Positions 17,815 through 26,086 are shown, counted from the first letter of the stretch. The stretch is DNA of 64,000 nt from Acrocarpospora catenulata (GCF_018476525.1 NZ_JAHCST010000040.1:19545-83544), one strand, 5' to 3'. Numbers and translations are program-made. The notes: a model not told the origin generated them from the sequence alone.

Positions 17815-18651
17815 GTGACGGAGACCACACTCGCGACGGTGATCGAGACGCTGGAGCGTGCCTACGACCCGGCCCATGCCGAACCCTGGGACGCGGTCGG
17901 CCTGGTCTGCGGGGATCCGGAGCAGCCCGTGACCCGCGTGCTGTTCGCGGTCGACCCGGTGGCGGCGGTCGTGGACGAGGCACTGGACTGGGGGGCCGAC
18001 CTGATCGTCACCCACCACCCGCTCTACCTGAAGGGCACCACCACGGTCGCGGCGCACACCACCAAAGGCCGGGTGATCCACCGCCTGATCAAGGGCGACT
18101 GCGCCCTCTACACCGCGCACACCAACGCCGACGTGGCCGACCCCGGGGTCTCCGACGCGCTGGCCCGCGCCGTCGGCCTCACCTCCCCGCTCCGCCCGCT
18201 GGCGCCGCTGCCCGCCGCCCCCCGGCTCGGCCTCGGCCGCATCGGCACCCTGCCGGTCTCCATGAGCCTGGCCAAGTTCGCCGCCCTGGCCGCCCAGGGC
18301 CTGCCCCGCACGGCCGGCGGCCTGCGCGTGGCCGGCGACCTGGACCGCCTGGTCAAGACCGTCGCGGTCAGCGGCGGCGCCGGCGACTCCCTGCTCGGTA
18401 CGGCCAGGGCCGCCGGCGTGGACGTCTTCCTCACCGCCGACCTGCGCCACCACCCGGCCAGCGAGTACGTGGAGAGCGGCGGCCCCGCACTGATCGACGC
18501 GGCGCACTGGGCGACCGAGTGGCCCTGGCTGGCCGAGGCGGCCGAGCGACTGACGTCCGCCCTGGCGGCGAAGGGTATAACTGTTGAAGTGCGTGTCTCG
18601 GACACGGTCACGGACGCTTGGACCACAACAGCACAGCGAGGACTGGGATGA
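17815..18651 (+). CDS. Nif3-like dinuclear metal centre hexameric protein
   Basis: A 278-residue protein of the Nif3/YbgI family. Metal ligands are visible in DLIVTHHPLYLKG (His-His), AHTNADVADPG, and the C-terminal GHxxSE-like region represented by DLRHHPASEY and ALIDAAHWATEWPW. The family forms a toroid with a two-metal centre; it is proposed to act as a GTP cyclohydrolase-like or other hydrolase, with no agreed function. The stop overlaps the zinc-ribbon gene by 4 bp (ATGA), an arrangement widely conserved in actinobacteria. Confidence 0.9.
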   Translation: MTETTLATVIETLERAYDPAHAEPWDAVGLVCGDPEQPVTRVLFAVDPVAAVVDEALDWGADLIVTHHPLYLKGTTTVAAHTTKGRVIHRLIKGDCALYTAHTNADVADPGVSDALARAVGLTSPLRPLAPLPAAPRLGLGRIGTLPVSMSLAKFAALAAQGLPRTAGGLRVAGDLDRLVKTVAVSGGAGDSLLGTARAAGVDVFLTADLRHHPASEYVESGGPALIDAAHWATEWPWLAEAAERLTSALAAKGITVEVRVSDTVTDAWTTTAQRGLG

Positions 18652-19388
18652 AGGCTGCACCGGAAGCACAGAAGCGTCTCCTCGACCTGGCTGAGCAGGA
18701 CGCGGCCCTCGACCGGCTGAAGCACCGCCGCCGCACCCTGCCGGAGCTGGCCGGGATCGAGGAGCAGTCCAAGAAGCTCGCCCAGGTCGCCACTCAGATC
18801 ATCACCGCCGAGACCGAGGCCGCCGACCTGGGCAGGGACCAGGCCAAGGCCGAATCCGACGTGGACGCGGTGCGCCTGCGCGCCGAACGCGACCGCAAGC
18901 GCCTGGACTCCGGGCAGGTCTCCTCGCCCAAGGACCTGGCCAGCCTGCAGTCCGAGATCGCCTCCCTGCAGCGCCGCCAGGGTGACCTGGAGGAGGTCGT
19001 CCTGGAGATCATGGAGCGCCGGGAGGCGGCCGACACCAAGGTCGCCGACCTGCGGGCCGAGCGGGAGGAGTTGACCGCCGCGCTCGCGGTGGCCGAGACC
19101 CGCCGCGACGAGGCCTTCACCGAGATCGACAAGGAGAGCGCCGAGGTCGCCGACCGCCGCACCGCTCTCGCCGCCGAACTTCCCGCCGACCTGTTCGCCC
19201 TCTACGGGAAACTCCGCGAGTCCTCCGGCGTCGGGGCCGCCATGCTGCAGGGCGGGCGCTGCCTGGGCTGCCGGACCACGCTTTCCATCGCCGACCTTAA
19301 CCAGATCAGGGCCGCCGCGCCCGACGAGGTCGTCCGCTGCGAGGAGTGCCGCCGCATCCTCGTCCGCACCGCCGAGTCGGGGCTGTGA
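18648..19388 (+). CDS. C4-type zinc-ribbon protein with long coiled coil
   Basis: A 246-residue protein. Residues about 10-180 form a long heptad-rich antiparallel coiled coil. The C-terminus carries a zinc ribbon with two Cys pairs, CLGCRTTL and CEECRRIL. It belongs to the conserved zf-RING_7 family encoded next to Nif3 and the RNase H/phosphatase fusion in actinobacteria, with a possible nucleic-acid-binding scaffold role. Both ends overlap the neighbours (ATGA, GTGA), so the three genes form one translational unit. Confidence 0.9.
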   Translation: MKAAPEAQKRLLDLAEQDAALDRLKHRRRTLPELAGIEEQSKKLAQVATQIITAETEAADLGRDQAKAESDVDAVRLRAERDRKRLDSGQVSSPKDLASLQSEIASLQRRQGDLEEVVLEIMERREAADTKVADLRAEREELTAALAVAETRRDEAFTEIDKESAEVADRRTALAAELPADLFALYGKLRESSGVGAAMLQGGRCLGCRTTLSIADLNQIRAAAPDEVVRCEECRRILVRTAESGL

Positions 19389-20824
19389 GCGGCTCCTACG
19401 TCATCGAGGCCGACGGCGGCTCCCGGGGCAACCCCGGGCCCGCCGGATACGGCGCGGTGGTCAGAACGCCGTCCGGGGAGGTGCTCGCCGAGGCGGCCGA
19501 GTCGATCGGTGTGGCGACCAACAACGTCGCCGAGTACCGGGGGTTGATCGCGGGCCTGCGGGCCGTGCTCGACCTCGGGGGTGAGGGCAGCGCCGTCGAG
19601 GCGCGGATGGACTCCAAGCTGGTCATCGAGCAGATGGCCGGTCGCTGGAAGGTCAAGAACGAGGGGCTGCGGCCGCTCGCTCTGGAGGCGGGGGCGCTGG
19701 CCCGCCGCCTGCGCGTCACCTGGAAGTGGATCCCCCGCGAACGCAACACCCACGCCGACCGCCTCGCCAACGAGGCCATGGACGCCGCCGCCCGCGGCGA
19801 AACCTGGCATTCCACCAGCTTCTCCACCTCGGGTTCACACGTGACCACGGCGTTCACGACCTCCACCACCAGCAGCGCGTCATCCGCCGAATCGGCCACT
19901 CGTGAGCCGTTCACCGACTCGGGCGCGTCCGCCACTCCGAGCGGTTCGGGCGCGTCCGCCACTCCGAGCGGTTCGGGCGCGTCCGCCACTCCGAGCGGTT
20001 CGGGCGCGTCCGCCACTCCGAGCGGTTCGGCGGCGGGGGACACCACGGCCTTCGGCGACCTGGGATCAGTCGGCTCGGAGCCGGCCGGGACAGCCACGGC
20101 CGAGCGCCCGGCCGCCACTGAGCGTGCTGCCGCCACTGAGCGTCCTTCCGCCACCGAGGGCCCGGCCGTCGCCGGACGGGGTGGGCTTGGCTGGGGCCGG
20201 GCCACCCGGGTCGCCACCTCACTGCTGCTCCTCCGCCACGGGCAGACGGCCTTCTCCATCGAACGGCGTTTCTCCGGGGTGGGCGATCCGCCGCTGACCC
20301 CGGCCGGGGAGGCCCAGGCCGAGGCGGTGGCGGTACGCCTGGCGCGTGAGCCGTACCGGATCGACGCGATCGTCAGTTCACCGCTCACCCGCGCCCGCCA
20401 GACCGCGGACGCCGTAGCCGCCCGCGCCGGCCTCCCCGTCGAAATCGACAAGGAACTCCGCGAAACCGACTTCGGAGCCTGGGAAGGGCTCACCTTCGCC
20501 GAGATCCAGCAGCGCTGGCCGGACGAACTGGCCGCCTGGCTGGCCGACCCCGCCATCGCCCCACCCGGCGGCGAAAGCTTCGCCGTCACCGGCCGCCGCG
20601 TTGCGCACGCCCGCGACCGCATCCTCGCCACCCACCCAGGCCAGACCATCCTGGTCGTCTCCCACGTAACCCCCATCAAGCTCCTGATCCGGTACGTGCT
20701 GAACGCGCCCCCCGAGGCCCTCTACCGCATGCACCTGGACCTGGCCTGCCTGTCCACGATCGACTACTACGCCGACGGCCCGGCCGTCATGCGCACCTTC
20801 AACGACACCGCCCACCTACGCTGA
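19385..20824 (+). CDS. Bifunctional RNase HI / histidine-phosphatase (phosphoglycerate mutase-like) protein
   Basis: A 479-residue fusion like Mycobacterium Rv2228c. The N-terminal RNase HI domain (about 1-140) has EADGGSRGNPGP, VAEYRGLIAGL, MDSKLVIEQM and THADRLANEAMD, supplying the DEDD active site that cuts the RNA of RNA-DNA hybrids. The C-terminal half (about 280-479) has LLLLRHGQTAFS and VVSHVTPIK, the RHG and second histidine of acid phosphatases linked to alpha-ribazole or cobamide metabolism in some members. The linker is unusually long and repetitive. The GTG start overlaps the preceding stop. Confidence 0.9.
   Translation: MSGSYVIEADGGSRGNPGPAGYGAVVRTPSGEVLAEAAESIGVATNNVAEYRGLIAGLRAVLDLGGEGSAVEARMDSKLVIEQMAGRWKVKNEGLRPLALEAGALARRLRVTWKWIPRERNTHADRLANEAMDAAARGETWHSTSFSTSGSHVTTAFTTSTTSSASSAESATREPFTDSGASATPSGSGASATPSGSGASATPSGSGASATPSGSAAGDTTAFGDLGSVGSEPAGTATAERPAATERAAATERPSATEGPAVAGRGGLGWGRATRVATSLLLLRHGQTAFSIERRFSGVGDPPLTPAGEAQAEAVAVRLAREPYRIDAIVSSPLTRARQTADAVAARAGLPVEIDKELRETDFGAWEGLTFAEIQQRWPDELAAWLADPAIAPPGGESFAVTGRRVAHARDRILATHPGQTILVVSHVTPIKLLIRYVLNAPPEALYRMHLDLACLSTIDYYADGPAVMRTFNDTAHLR
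19919..20026 (+). repeat. Four tandem 27-bp repeats in the RNase H/phosphatase linker
   Basis: A 27-bp unit is repeated four times without change and encodes the nine-residue unit GASATPSGS. It keeps the frame and extends a Ser/Ala/Thr-rich flexible linker. Further downstream the linker also carries degenerate ATER-type repeats (about 20100-20165). Confidence 0.93.
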
Positions 20825-20994
20825 CCAGGCCTCCTCCTCGGACAGGGTCCATGGCGTCCACCCGATACGCCGCCCCTGGGGGTCTACGCTTGCCCATCAC
20901 CAATTTCCCGTCAGCCACCGTCCGTGAAATTCGACCGGAACCCCCTTGGCGGCGTGCCTGGCGATCACTCAGCACCCACTACGCTGGGATACAC
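20825..20994. other. Intergenic region upstream of rnpB
   Basis: No gene is visible. The last 50 bases carry AT-richer spots (TACGCT and GGATAC near 20980-20993) that could serve as the rnpB promoter, but the boxes are not clear. Confidence 0.4.
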
Positions 20995-21393
20995 GGCGGA
21001 CGAGCCGGCCGGACGGCCGCGTCGGAGCCCCTCACCGGGCTCCGCCGAGGAAGGTCCGGGCTCCACAGGGCAGGGTGGTCGGTAACACCGACCCGGGGCG
21101 ACCCGCGGGACAGTGCCACAGAAAACAAACCGCCCCCCTAACCAGGGGGTAAGGGTGAAACGGTGGTGTAAGAGACCACCAGCGCCCACGGTGACGTGGG
21201 CGGCTAGGTAAACCCCACCCGGAGCAAGGTCAAGAAGGATTGCCCCCGGGCATTCCGCGCGCGACATTCGAGGGCGGCCCGCCCGACGCCGCGCGGGTAG
21301 ACCGCTTGAGACCACGAGCAATCGTGGCCCTAGATGGATGGCCGTCAGGTCCAACGACCTACAAAACCCGGCCTACAGGCCGACTCGTCCGCC
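20995..21393 (+). ncRNA. rnpB: RNase P RNA (bacterial type A)
   Basis: The RNA component of RNase P, which matures tRNA 5' ends. Universally conserved segments are present in order: GAGGAAGGTCCGGGCTCC near 21047, CAGGGCAGGGTGGTCGGTAA, GTGCCACAGAAAACAAACCG, GGTAAGGGTGAAACGGTG, GTAAACCCCACCCGGAGCAAG, CCTAGATGGATGGCCGTC, and ACAAAACCCGGCCTACAGG near the 3' end. The ends pair (GGCGGACGAGCCGG at 20995 with CCGACTCGTCCGCC ending at 21393), forming helix P1. The length of about 399 nt fits actinobacteria. The ends are set from this pairing. Confidence 0.95.
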
Positions 21394-21654
21394 CTTGATG
21401 CTTCCGAGCTGGCTGTTTGAGCTTTCATGACTTCATACGTAAGCGCCAGGCCAGCACGGCGTGGATCGCGAGGCGTCTCGCCTCGGCTTGAAGGTGCGGC
21501 GCTCACGGTGGCCCTACATCTGCTCGGCTGTCTGATCGTGGCTTTCCTTCAGTCCTGCTCCTTGGCTTGGGATTCCGTCCTGATCGCCTCTTCGGGCGTG
21601 GAATCGAGCGTAAGTTCGGTTTGTGGACCGTGCAGGCCGTTCCCTGCAGGTGAG
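21394..21654. other. Region between rnpB and the RHH operon
   Basis: About 260 bp without a convincing gene. One open frame from 21427 has atypical codon use and no homologue I recognise. A TGCAGG...CCTGCA inverted repeat lies at about 21631-21648, just ahead of the operator palindrome. Confidence 0.4.
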
Positions 21655-21666
21655 GTACCTAGGTAC
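21655..21666. promoter_or_regulatory. Perfect 12-bp palindrome upstream of the RHH-protein gene (probable autoregulatory operator)
   Basis: GTACCTAGGTAC is a perfect palindrome 20 bp before the start of the small regulator gene at 21687. Small ribbon-helix-helix regulators usually bind such sites to repress their own operon. An ideal ribosome site AGGAGGAAG follows at 21676-21684. Confidence 0.55.
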
Positions 21667-21686
21667 TATGACCTCAGGAGGAAGCT

Positions 21687-21971
21687 ATGACGATGCCCCA
21701 CCCGGCCAAGCGGCAATCACCACTGAAAGTCGACCCGGCAACCGATGAGCTGATCTCCCAGGGAGCCCACTTCCTCGGGATGACCAAGAAAGACCTGGTC
21801 GCAACCGCTGTCCGTGTTTACCTGGATCAGCAGCGCGAACAGATTCGTCGCGGGATGCTCGAGTCGATGAAGGTCCTGGACGGCTCACTGTCCTCCAGTG
21901 TCTCCCTGCTAACCGGCCTCTCACCCGAGCGCATCAATGAACTCGGCGGCACTGGCGAATGGGAGGATTGA
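21687..21971 (+). CDS. Small ribbon-helix-helix-like (CopG/Arc-type) DNA-binding protein
   Basis: A 94-residue protein. The section SPLKVDPATDELISQGAHFLGMTKKDLVATAVRVYLDQ matches an RHH fold: a strand (PLKVD), helix 1, a turn (GMTKK) and helix 2. A C-terminal charged tail follows. It may be a regulator or an antitoxin. It has an excellent Shine-Dalgarno site and a palindromic operator upstream, and is followed after 7 bp by the next gene in what looks like a three-gene operon inserted next to rnpB. Confidence 0.7.
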   Translation: MTMPHPAKRQSPLKVDPATDELISQGAHFLGMTKKDLVATAVRVYLDQQREQIRRGMLESMKVLDGSLSSSVSLLTGLSPERINELGGTGEWED

Positions 21972-21978
21972 CAACCCC

Positions 21979-22341
21979 GTGCACCGCGTCCGTCCTACAC
22001 TGCGCGTCCTCCGCGATGATCTGAAGCTGTCCTTCCCGTCAGCACAGATCCCTTTGGACACGATGAGTCACCCTCTTCTGGACAAGGCTTCTGACCAGTT
22101 CACCGACCCTGGTGCCGCGCAGGAGCGCATTCGCGTCATCGATGATGTGGTGCTGTTCAAGGTAAAGGTGCAGCGCTGGCGGGGAGCCGTGTGGATCGAT
22201 GACCCCGAGGCCGAGGTCTCTACATGGTTGGTCGCCGCAGGCACCCGCGAGGACGGCTCCAGCGATGACTTCTACGCCGCTCTGGGAACCGCCGGCGAAA
22301 CGGCCCGTGCCCGTTACAACACCGAGCACAACCAAGCCTGA
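21979..22341 (+). CDS. Hypothetical protein, second gene of the rnpB-adjacent operon
   Basis: A protein of 120 residues from GTG 21979 (GGGAGG at 21961-21966 is a plausible ribosome site). I do not recognise a family. The central part alternates hydrophobic and charged residues (VIDDVVLFKVKVQRWRGAVW) as in a small beta-rich domain, and the tail is acidic. Its position behind an RHH gene is compatible with a toxin-antitoxin or regulator-target pair, but nothing in the sequence proves that. The stop overlaps the next reading frame. Confidence 0.6.
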   Translation: MHRVRPTLRVLRDDLKLSFPSAQIPLDTMSHPLLDKASDQFTDPGAAQERIRVIDDVVLFKVKVQRWRGAVWIDDPEAEVSTWLVAAGTREDGSSDDFYAALGTAGETARARYNTEHNQA

Positions 22342-22745
22342 CCACCAGCACCTACAGCGGCCACCTTCTGCCCACCCGCGACGACCATGACCGCTACCAG
22401 CTCGAAGCGGTCACCAGATTCGCTCTGCGTCTGAACTCCACCATTCGTGATCTCGCGCGTGGTTCCCTCCGCGACGGCCACGAACATGCCACTGACTTCC
22501 CCGGTTTCCGACTCGGCATCCTGATCCGCGCTGACAGCGGGAATGAAACCTACGCGGCGATCCGTATCACCGGCTCGGTTCCGGCCAACCTGACCGCAAT
22601 GATCCTTGGTCGGGTTCCAGGTTGCGAGGCGGACGGCTGGTTCCCCGAGTACGCGCTACCGGAGCGCGATCTCTTGCCCGCCGAACAGGTTTGGTCCAAC
22701 ATCATGGATCCCAAGGGCGCCGCCGAACTCCTCGAAGAACCCTGA
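22338..22745 (+). CDS. Hypothetical protein, probable CTG start, third gene of the operon
   Basis: A coding-like frame of 135 codons that lacks ATG, GTG or TTG at its beginning. The most likely start is a CTG at 22338 that overlaps the preceding stop (CTGA), mimicking the usual ATGA coupling. Its protein contains FRLGILIRADSGNETYAAI and ANLTAMILGRVPG; a decayed paralogue of this part is found at 28371-28520, which supports it being a real gene. No family is recognised. It ends 74 bp before the partial rnpB copy. Confidence 0.6.
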   Translation: MTTSTYSGHLLPTRDDHDRYQLEAVTRFALRLNSTIRDLARGSLRDGHEHATDFPGFRLGILIRADSGNETYAAIRITGSVPANLTAMILGRVPGCEADGWFPEYALPERDLLPAEQVWSNIMDPKGAAELLEEP

Positions 22746-22819
22746 CCGCCCAGGTACGGCGAGCCCTACAGCTCAGGCCGCACCTCCTGAGGCCGTGGAC
22801 ACACTGGCGAGTCAGATCA

Positions 22820-22979
22820 GGGCTCCGCAGGGCAGGGTGGTCGGTAATACCGACCCGGGGCGACCCGCGGGACAGTGCCACAGAAAACAAATTGAGACCG
22901 CGAGCAATCGTGGCCCTAGATGGATGGCCGTCAGGTCCAACGACCTACAAAACCCGGCCTACAGGCCGACTCGTCCGCC
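22820..22979 (+). pseudogene. Internally deleted second copy of rnpB
   Basis: Two blocks match the intact rnpB without gaps: 22820-22891 corresponds to 21058-21129 (72 nt) and 22892-22979 to 21306-21393 (88 nt), with only about three mismatches in 160 nt. The 176 nt between them in the real gene (21130-21305) are missing, as is the P1 5' strand. It cannot be a working RNase P RNA. Both copies lie in the same direction, 1586 bp apart at the 3' ends, and bracket the three-gene operon. Confidence 0.92.
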
Positions 22980-23003
22980 TTCCAAGTCTCTGAACTGCAT
23001 AGA

Positions 23004-23042
23004 TGTGCCCTCCTGGCAAGATACAACAGCCGGGAGGGCACA
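23004..23042. repeat. Strong inverted repeat (14-bp arms) after the rnpB remnant
   Basis: TGTGCCCTCCTGGC at 23004-23017 pairs with GCCGGGAGGGCACA at 23029-23042, with one T-G wobble and an 11-nt loop. No T-tract follows, so it is either an intrinsic-type stop without a U-run, a protein-binding site or a recombination element. A related GGAGGGCACA...AGGGCA motif recurs near 29724. Confidence 0.7.
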
Positions 23043-23261
23043 ATCAGGGCACATCCTTAGTGACGCAGAGTGGCGGCGAACGCCGTGTCCGGTGCGTTCC
23101 GTGCTCGCTCGGTAGCGGTACGTTGCGGATCGAGGTCCTCGTCTTGGGCGTCGCCAGCGTGGGATGCCGGTCGATCGGCACGACTTGTTGGTTTATGGGT
23201 CATGCGGTCTGGATACGGGACTCGTTCACAGCGACCTGCACCGGGTCTTAAGCGCGGCTGG
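23043..23261. other. Intergenic remnant region before the flavin reductase gene
   Basis: About 220 bp with no gene I can support. It contains the direct-repeat-like GGGCACAATCAGGGCACAT at 23036-23054 and otherwise unstructured sequence with AT-richer spots near 23190-23215. Confidence 0.4.
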
Positions 23262-23744
23262 TTACGCGGCCCCCGCTGATGTCATCTCGGGCCAGAACTC
23301 CCGGTAGCGGCCGGAGTGGAAGACGAGCGGCTCCCCCTCGGCCCGCTGGTAGCTCTCCACCGCCCCGATGAAGATGTGGTGGTCGCCGCCGTTGTGGACG
23401 CGCTCCGTACGGCAGACGAAACTGGCCAGCGTCCCGGCGAGTATCGGCAGGGGAGTGCCGAGCAGTTCCACCCCGGCGAACTTGTCGGTCGAGGGCGTGG
23501 CGAAGCGCCTGGACAGGTGGTCCTGGTCGGCGGCCAGGACGTTGACGGCGAACCGCCCGGCCCGCAGGAAGAGCGGCGCGCTGGGCGCCCGGTTTGACAG
23601 GCACCAGAGCACCAGCGGCGGATCGAGCGAGACCGAAGTGAAGGAGTTGACGGTCACGCCGGCCCGCTCCCCGTCGTCGGTCACCGTCGTGATCACCGCC
23701 ACCCCGGTCGCGAACTGCCCGAAGGCCTCACGGAGCAATCTCAT
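23262..23744 (-). CDS. styB: Flavin reductase, StyB/HpaC-like partner of the monooxygenase
   Basis: A 160-residue flavin reductase-like protein. FATGVAVITTV and GVTVNSFTSVSLDPPLVLWCL near the N-terminus are the FMN/FAD-binding strand motifs, and GGDHHIFIGAVE is the conserved histidine segment. Such proteins use NAD(P)H to supply reduced FAD. The start overlaps the stop of the monooxygenase gene by 4 bp (ATGA), so the two form a two-component system. Confidence 0.87.
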   Translation of the reverse strand: MRLLREAFGQFATGVAVITTVTDDGERAGVTVNSFTSVSLDPPLVLWCLSNRAPSAPLFLRAGRFAVNVLAADQDHLSRRFATPSTDKFAGVELLGTPLPILAGTLASFVCRTERVHNGGDHHIFIGAVESYQRAEGEPLVFHSGRYREFWPEMTSAGAA

Positions 23745-24964
23745 GCCGCGACCCTGCCCAGGTAGGCCTCGGCTCGGCCGGCGTCCATGAACCAGTCGGC
23801 GTAGTCGGCCGGGTCGTCGAAGCCGTTGACGAATCGGGAGGCGATCTCCGGATGTTGTCCGGCGGCGCCCAGGAGCGCCAGGTGGTGGGGTTCGGCCGGC
23901 GCCAGCAGGGCGTTGGTCCAGTTCGTGACGTGCTGGGCCTGCGTCCAGAAGAGGTCGAAGGTCCGCCGCATCCAGTCCGCGTCGAACGGCTGCGCGCCCC
24001 GCTCCACGATGGCCCGCAGGTAGGTGGCGGCGCACTTGGCGGCGTTGTTGCTGCCCTGCCCGGTGATCGGGTCGTTGAGTACCACGACGTCGGCGACGCC
24101 GAGCACCGGTGCGCCGGAGGGCAGAACGGCGACAGGACGGCGAACCGTGGGGGCGAAGCGGCCGGTCAGGACCGCGTTGGCGTCGGTGAGCTCGATCCCG
24201 GCGCAGCGCTCGGCCTCCCACGGGAAGAAGGTTTCCAGGATCTGGCGGCTGCGCGCCAGATGCTCGGCGGGGCCGCGCACGTCGCCCCAGCAGTCCATGG
24301 GACCGCCTGGCACGCCCTCGAACACCATGATCTCGCAGGGGCCGGTGTGCGTGAGCGCGGGGAAGACGAAGTACTCGCCCACACCGGGGAGCAGATTGAA
24401 GCAGACCGCCGAGTGATCGGGGCGGGGGGCGAGACCGTTGACGTAGGTGACCGCCAGCGCGCGCTGCGGAGCGGCGTACGGGGAGCGTGCGGGGTCCCGC
24501 TCGAAGAGCGAGGCGATCTCGCCCTTCCCCGCGGCGACGAGGACCAGGTCGTACCGGGCGGCATAGCTCTCCAGGTCCTCCGGGGTGACGTCGTGCAGGA
24601 CGAGCTTGCCGCCGAGCCGTTCGAACTCGCCCAGCCAGGCCGGCATCTTCAGCCGCTGGTCGACCGAGCGGGCCGGGACGTCCAGCCGCGCCGCCCAGTC
24701 GAGTGCTTTGCCGCCCTCCGGGCTCGGAACCGTGAGCGCGATGCCCTCGATGGGCGGGCAGAGGTCGGCCCACCAGTCCAGGCCGAGCTCACGCTCATGG
24801 GCCTGCGCGGTGCCGAACATGGCCTGGCCGGACATCACCCGGCCGTCGCGGATCGCCTCGGGGGTGCGGTTGGAGACCACGGTGACGTCGTAGCCGTGCT
24901 GGAGCAGGCCGATGGCCAGGTGGAGGCCGGCCTGGCCGGCGCCGACGATGAGGATGTCGCGCAT
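23741..24964 (-). CDS. styA: Styrene/indole monooxygenase StyA-like flavoprotein
   Basis: A 407-residue FAD-dependent oxygenase. ILIVGAGQAGLHLAIGLL (residues 4-21) is the Rossmann FAD motif. The substrate-binding region includes SGQAMFGTAQAHER, and VADVVVLNDPITGQGSNNAAK holds the conserved DP-(I/V)-(T/S)-GQG motif of group E monooxygenases. These epoxidise styrene-type alkenes or oxidise indole with reduced FAD delivered by StyB. An AraC-type regulator lies upstream on the same strand. Confidence 0.87.
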   Translation of the reverse strand: MRDILIVGAGQAGLHLAIGLLQHGYDVTVVSNRTPEAIRDGRVMSGQAMFGTAQAHERELGLDWWADLCPPIEGIALTVPSPEGGKALDWAARLDVPARSVDQRLKMPAWLGEFERLGGKLVLHDVTPEDLESYAARYDLVLVAAGKGEIASLFERDPARSPYAAPQRALAVTYVNGLAPRPDHSAVCFNLLPGVGEYFVFPALTHTGPCEIMVFEGVPGGPMDCWGDVRGPAEHLARSRQILETFFPWEAERCAGIELTDANAVLTGRFAPTVRRPVAVLPSGAPVLGVADVVVLNDPITGQGSNNAAKCAATYLRAIVERGAQPFDADWMRRTFDLFWTQAQHVTNWTNALLAPAEPHHLALLGAAGQHPEIASRFVNGFDDPADYADWFMDAGRAEAYLGRVAA

Positions 24965-25066
24965 GGTGGTGTGTTCCTTCGGTGTCAGGAGTGGAGGTTG
25001 CTTTCGGCGCCTGACAAGAAAGGTACGGCCGGCGCGTCCGCCCGAGCCATCCGCTGAGCGCGGATC

Positions 25067-26086
25067 TCATCCACCTGACGCCGAACCCCTGCGCAACGTC
25101 TCCGACGGCGGCAGCCCGTACCTCTCGCGGTACTGGGCGGCGAAACGTCCCTGGTGCAGGAAGCCCCATCGGGCGGCCACCGTGGTCACCGTGGCCCTGG
25201 CGGGATCGGCCATCCTGAGCTCGTCGTGCACCCGCGCCAGCCGTACCTGCCTGAGGTAGGCCATCGGGGTCAGGCCGAGATGCGCGCGGAAACCCTCCTG
25301 GAGAGAGCGGCTGCTGACCGCGACGGCGCCGGCGATGTCGGAGGTGGTGAGCGGGAGATGCGCGTGCCCTTCGGTGAACTCCATCGCCCGGCGCACGACC
25401 TTCGGCAGCGCGGCCGGCCTGGGCGCCGTCAGCCGCTCCAGGTAGTTGGAGGGCTGCATGGTCAGCAGCAGGGTGATCAGGGCGTTCTCCAGGTGCGCGA
25501 TGGCCAGCGGATGGCCGGTCAGCCCGTCGTCGCGTTCGGCCTCTCTGACGAGCAGGTCGGCCATGTCCCGCCAGGACCGGGTCCAGCCCGTCGTCAGGTC
25601 CACGCCGAGGTCGAAGACGACCGGACCGTTGAGCTGTTCGCCGAGCATCTGCTCCAGTGAGCGCTCGATAGCGGTGCGCTCGAACTTGATCAACAACTGG
25701 GGGCAGCCGGCGGCCCAGCGCATGTCGAGGTGGCGGGTCGGCGAGGGCAGCGCGGCCAGCGACGGGGTGGAGACGATCTCCTTGTCGCCGGCGCGGATCA
25801 AGCTGCGGCCGGTGAGCGGGATCATGACCAGGAAGAATGTGTCGAGGTCGCCTGGTTCGATGTGCACGTCGGCCCCGTAGTCGAGGTAACTGACGCGGAC
25901 CGAGCCGAGCTGGACGGAGTTGAACCGGGCTGACAGCAGATCCGCATCCCCGGCCAGGTCCAGCCGATGTGGGCAGAACACCTTGGCAACCTCGCCACGG
26001 ACCTCGTCGAGGTCGGAGCTGGCGAAGACGGCACGATTGCTGAGGAGCACACCAGATGATCGCTGTTCTCGACCCCGGTGTTCCAT
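25067..26086 (-). CDS. AraC-family transcriptional regulator
   Basis: A 339-residue protein from ATG 26086; the frame stays open to 26122. The N-terminal two thirds resemble the AraC-binding-like domain (VHIEPGDLDTFFLVMIPLTGRS). The C-terminal two HTH units read LTTSDIAGAVAVSSRSLQEGFRAHLG and ATVTTVAARWGFLHQGRFAAQYRERYG. The gene is 102 bp upstream of styA and likely controls it, as AraC/XylS regulators do in aromatic pathways (inference). No good ribosome site precedes either start. Confidence 0.85.
   Translation of the reverse strand: MEHRGREQRSSGVLLSNRAVFASSDLDEVRGEVAKVFCPHRLDLAGDADLLSARFNSVQLGSVRVSYLDYGADVHIEPGDLDTFFLVMIPLTGRSLIRAGDKEIVSTPSLAALPSPTRHLDMRWAAGCPQLLIKFERTAIERSLEQMLGEQLNGPVVFDLGVDLTTGWTRSWRDMADLLVREAERDDGLTGHPLAIAHLENALITLLLTMQPSNYLERLTAPRPAALPKVVRRAMEFTEGHAHLPLTTSDIAGAVAVSSRSLQEGFRAHLGLTPMAYLRQVRLARVHDELRMADPARATVTTVAARWGFLHQGRFAAQYRERYGLPPSETLRRGSASGG

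Noticed and set aside
19919..20026. Regular repeats that could suggest a CRISPR array
   Set aside because: The units are contiguous without spacers and keep the reading frame of a protein linker. No CRISPR array was seen anywhere in the window.
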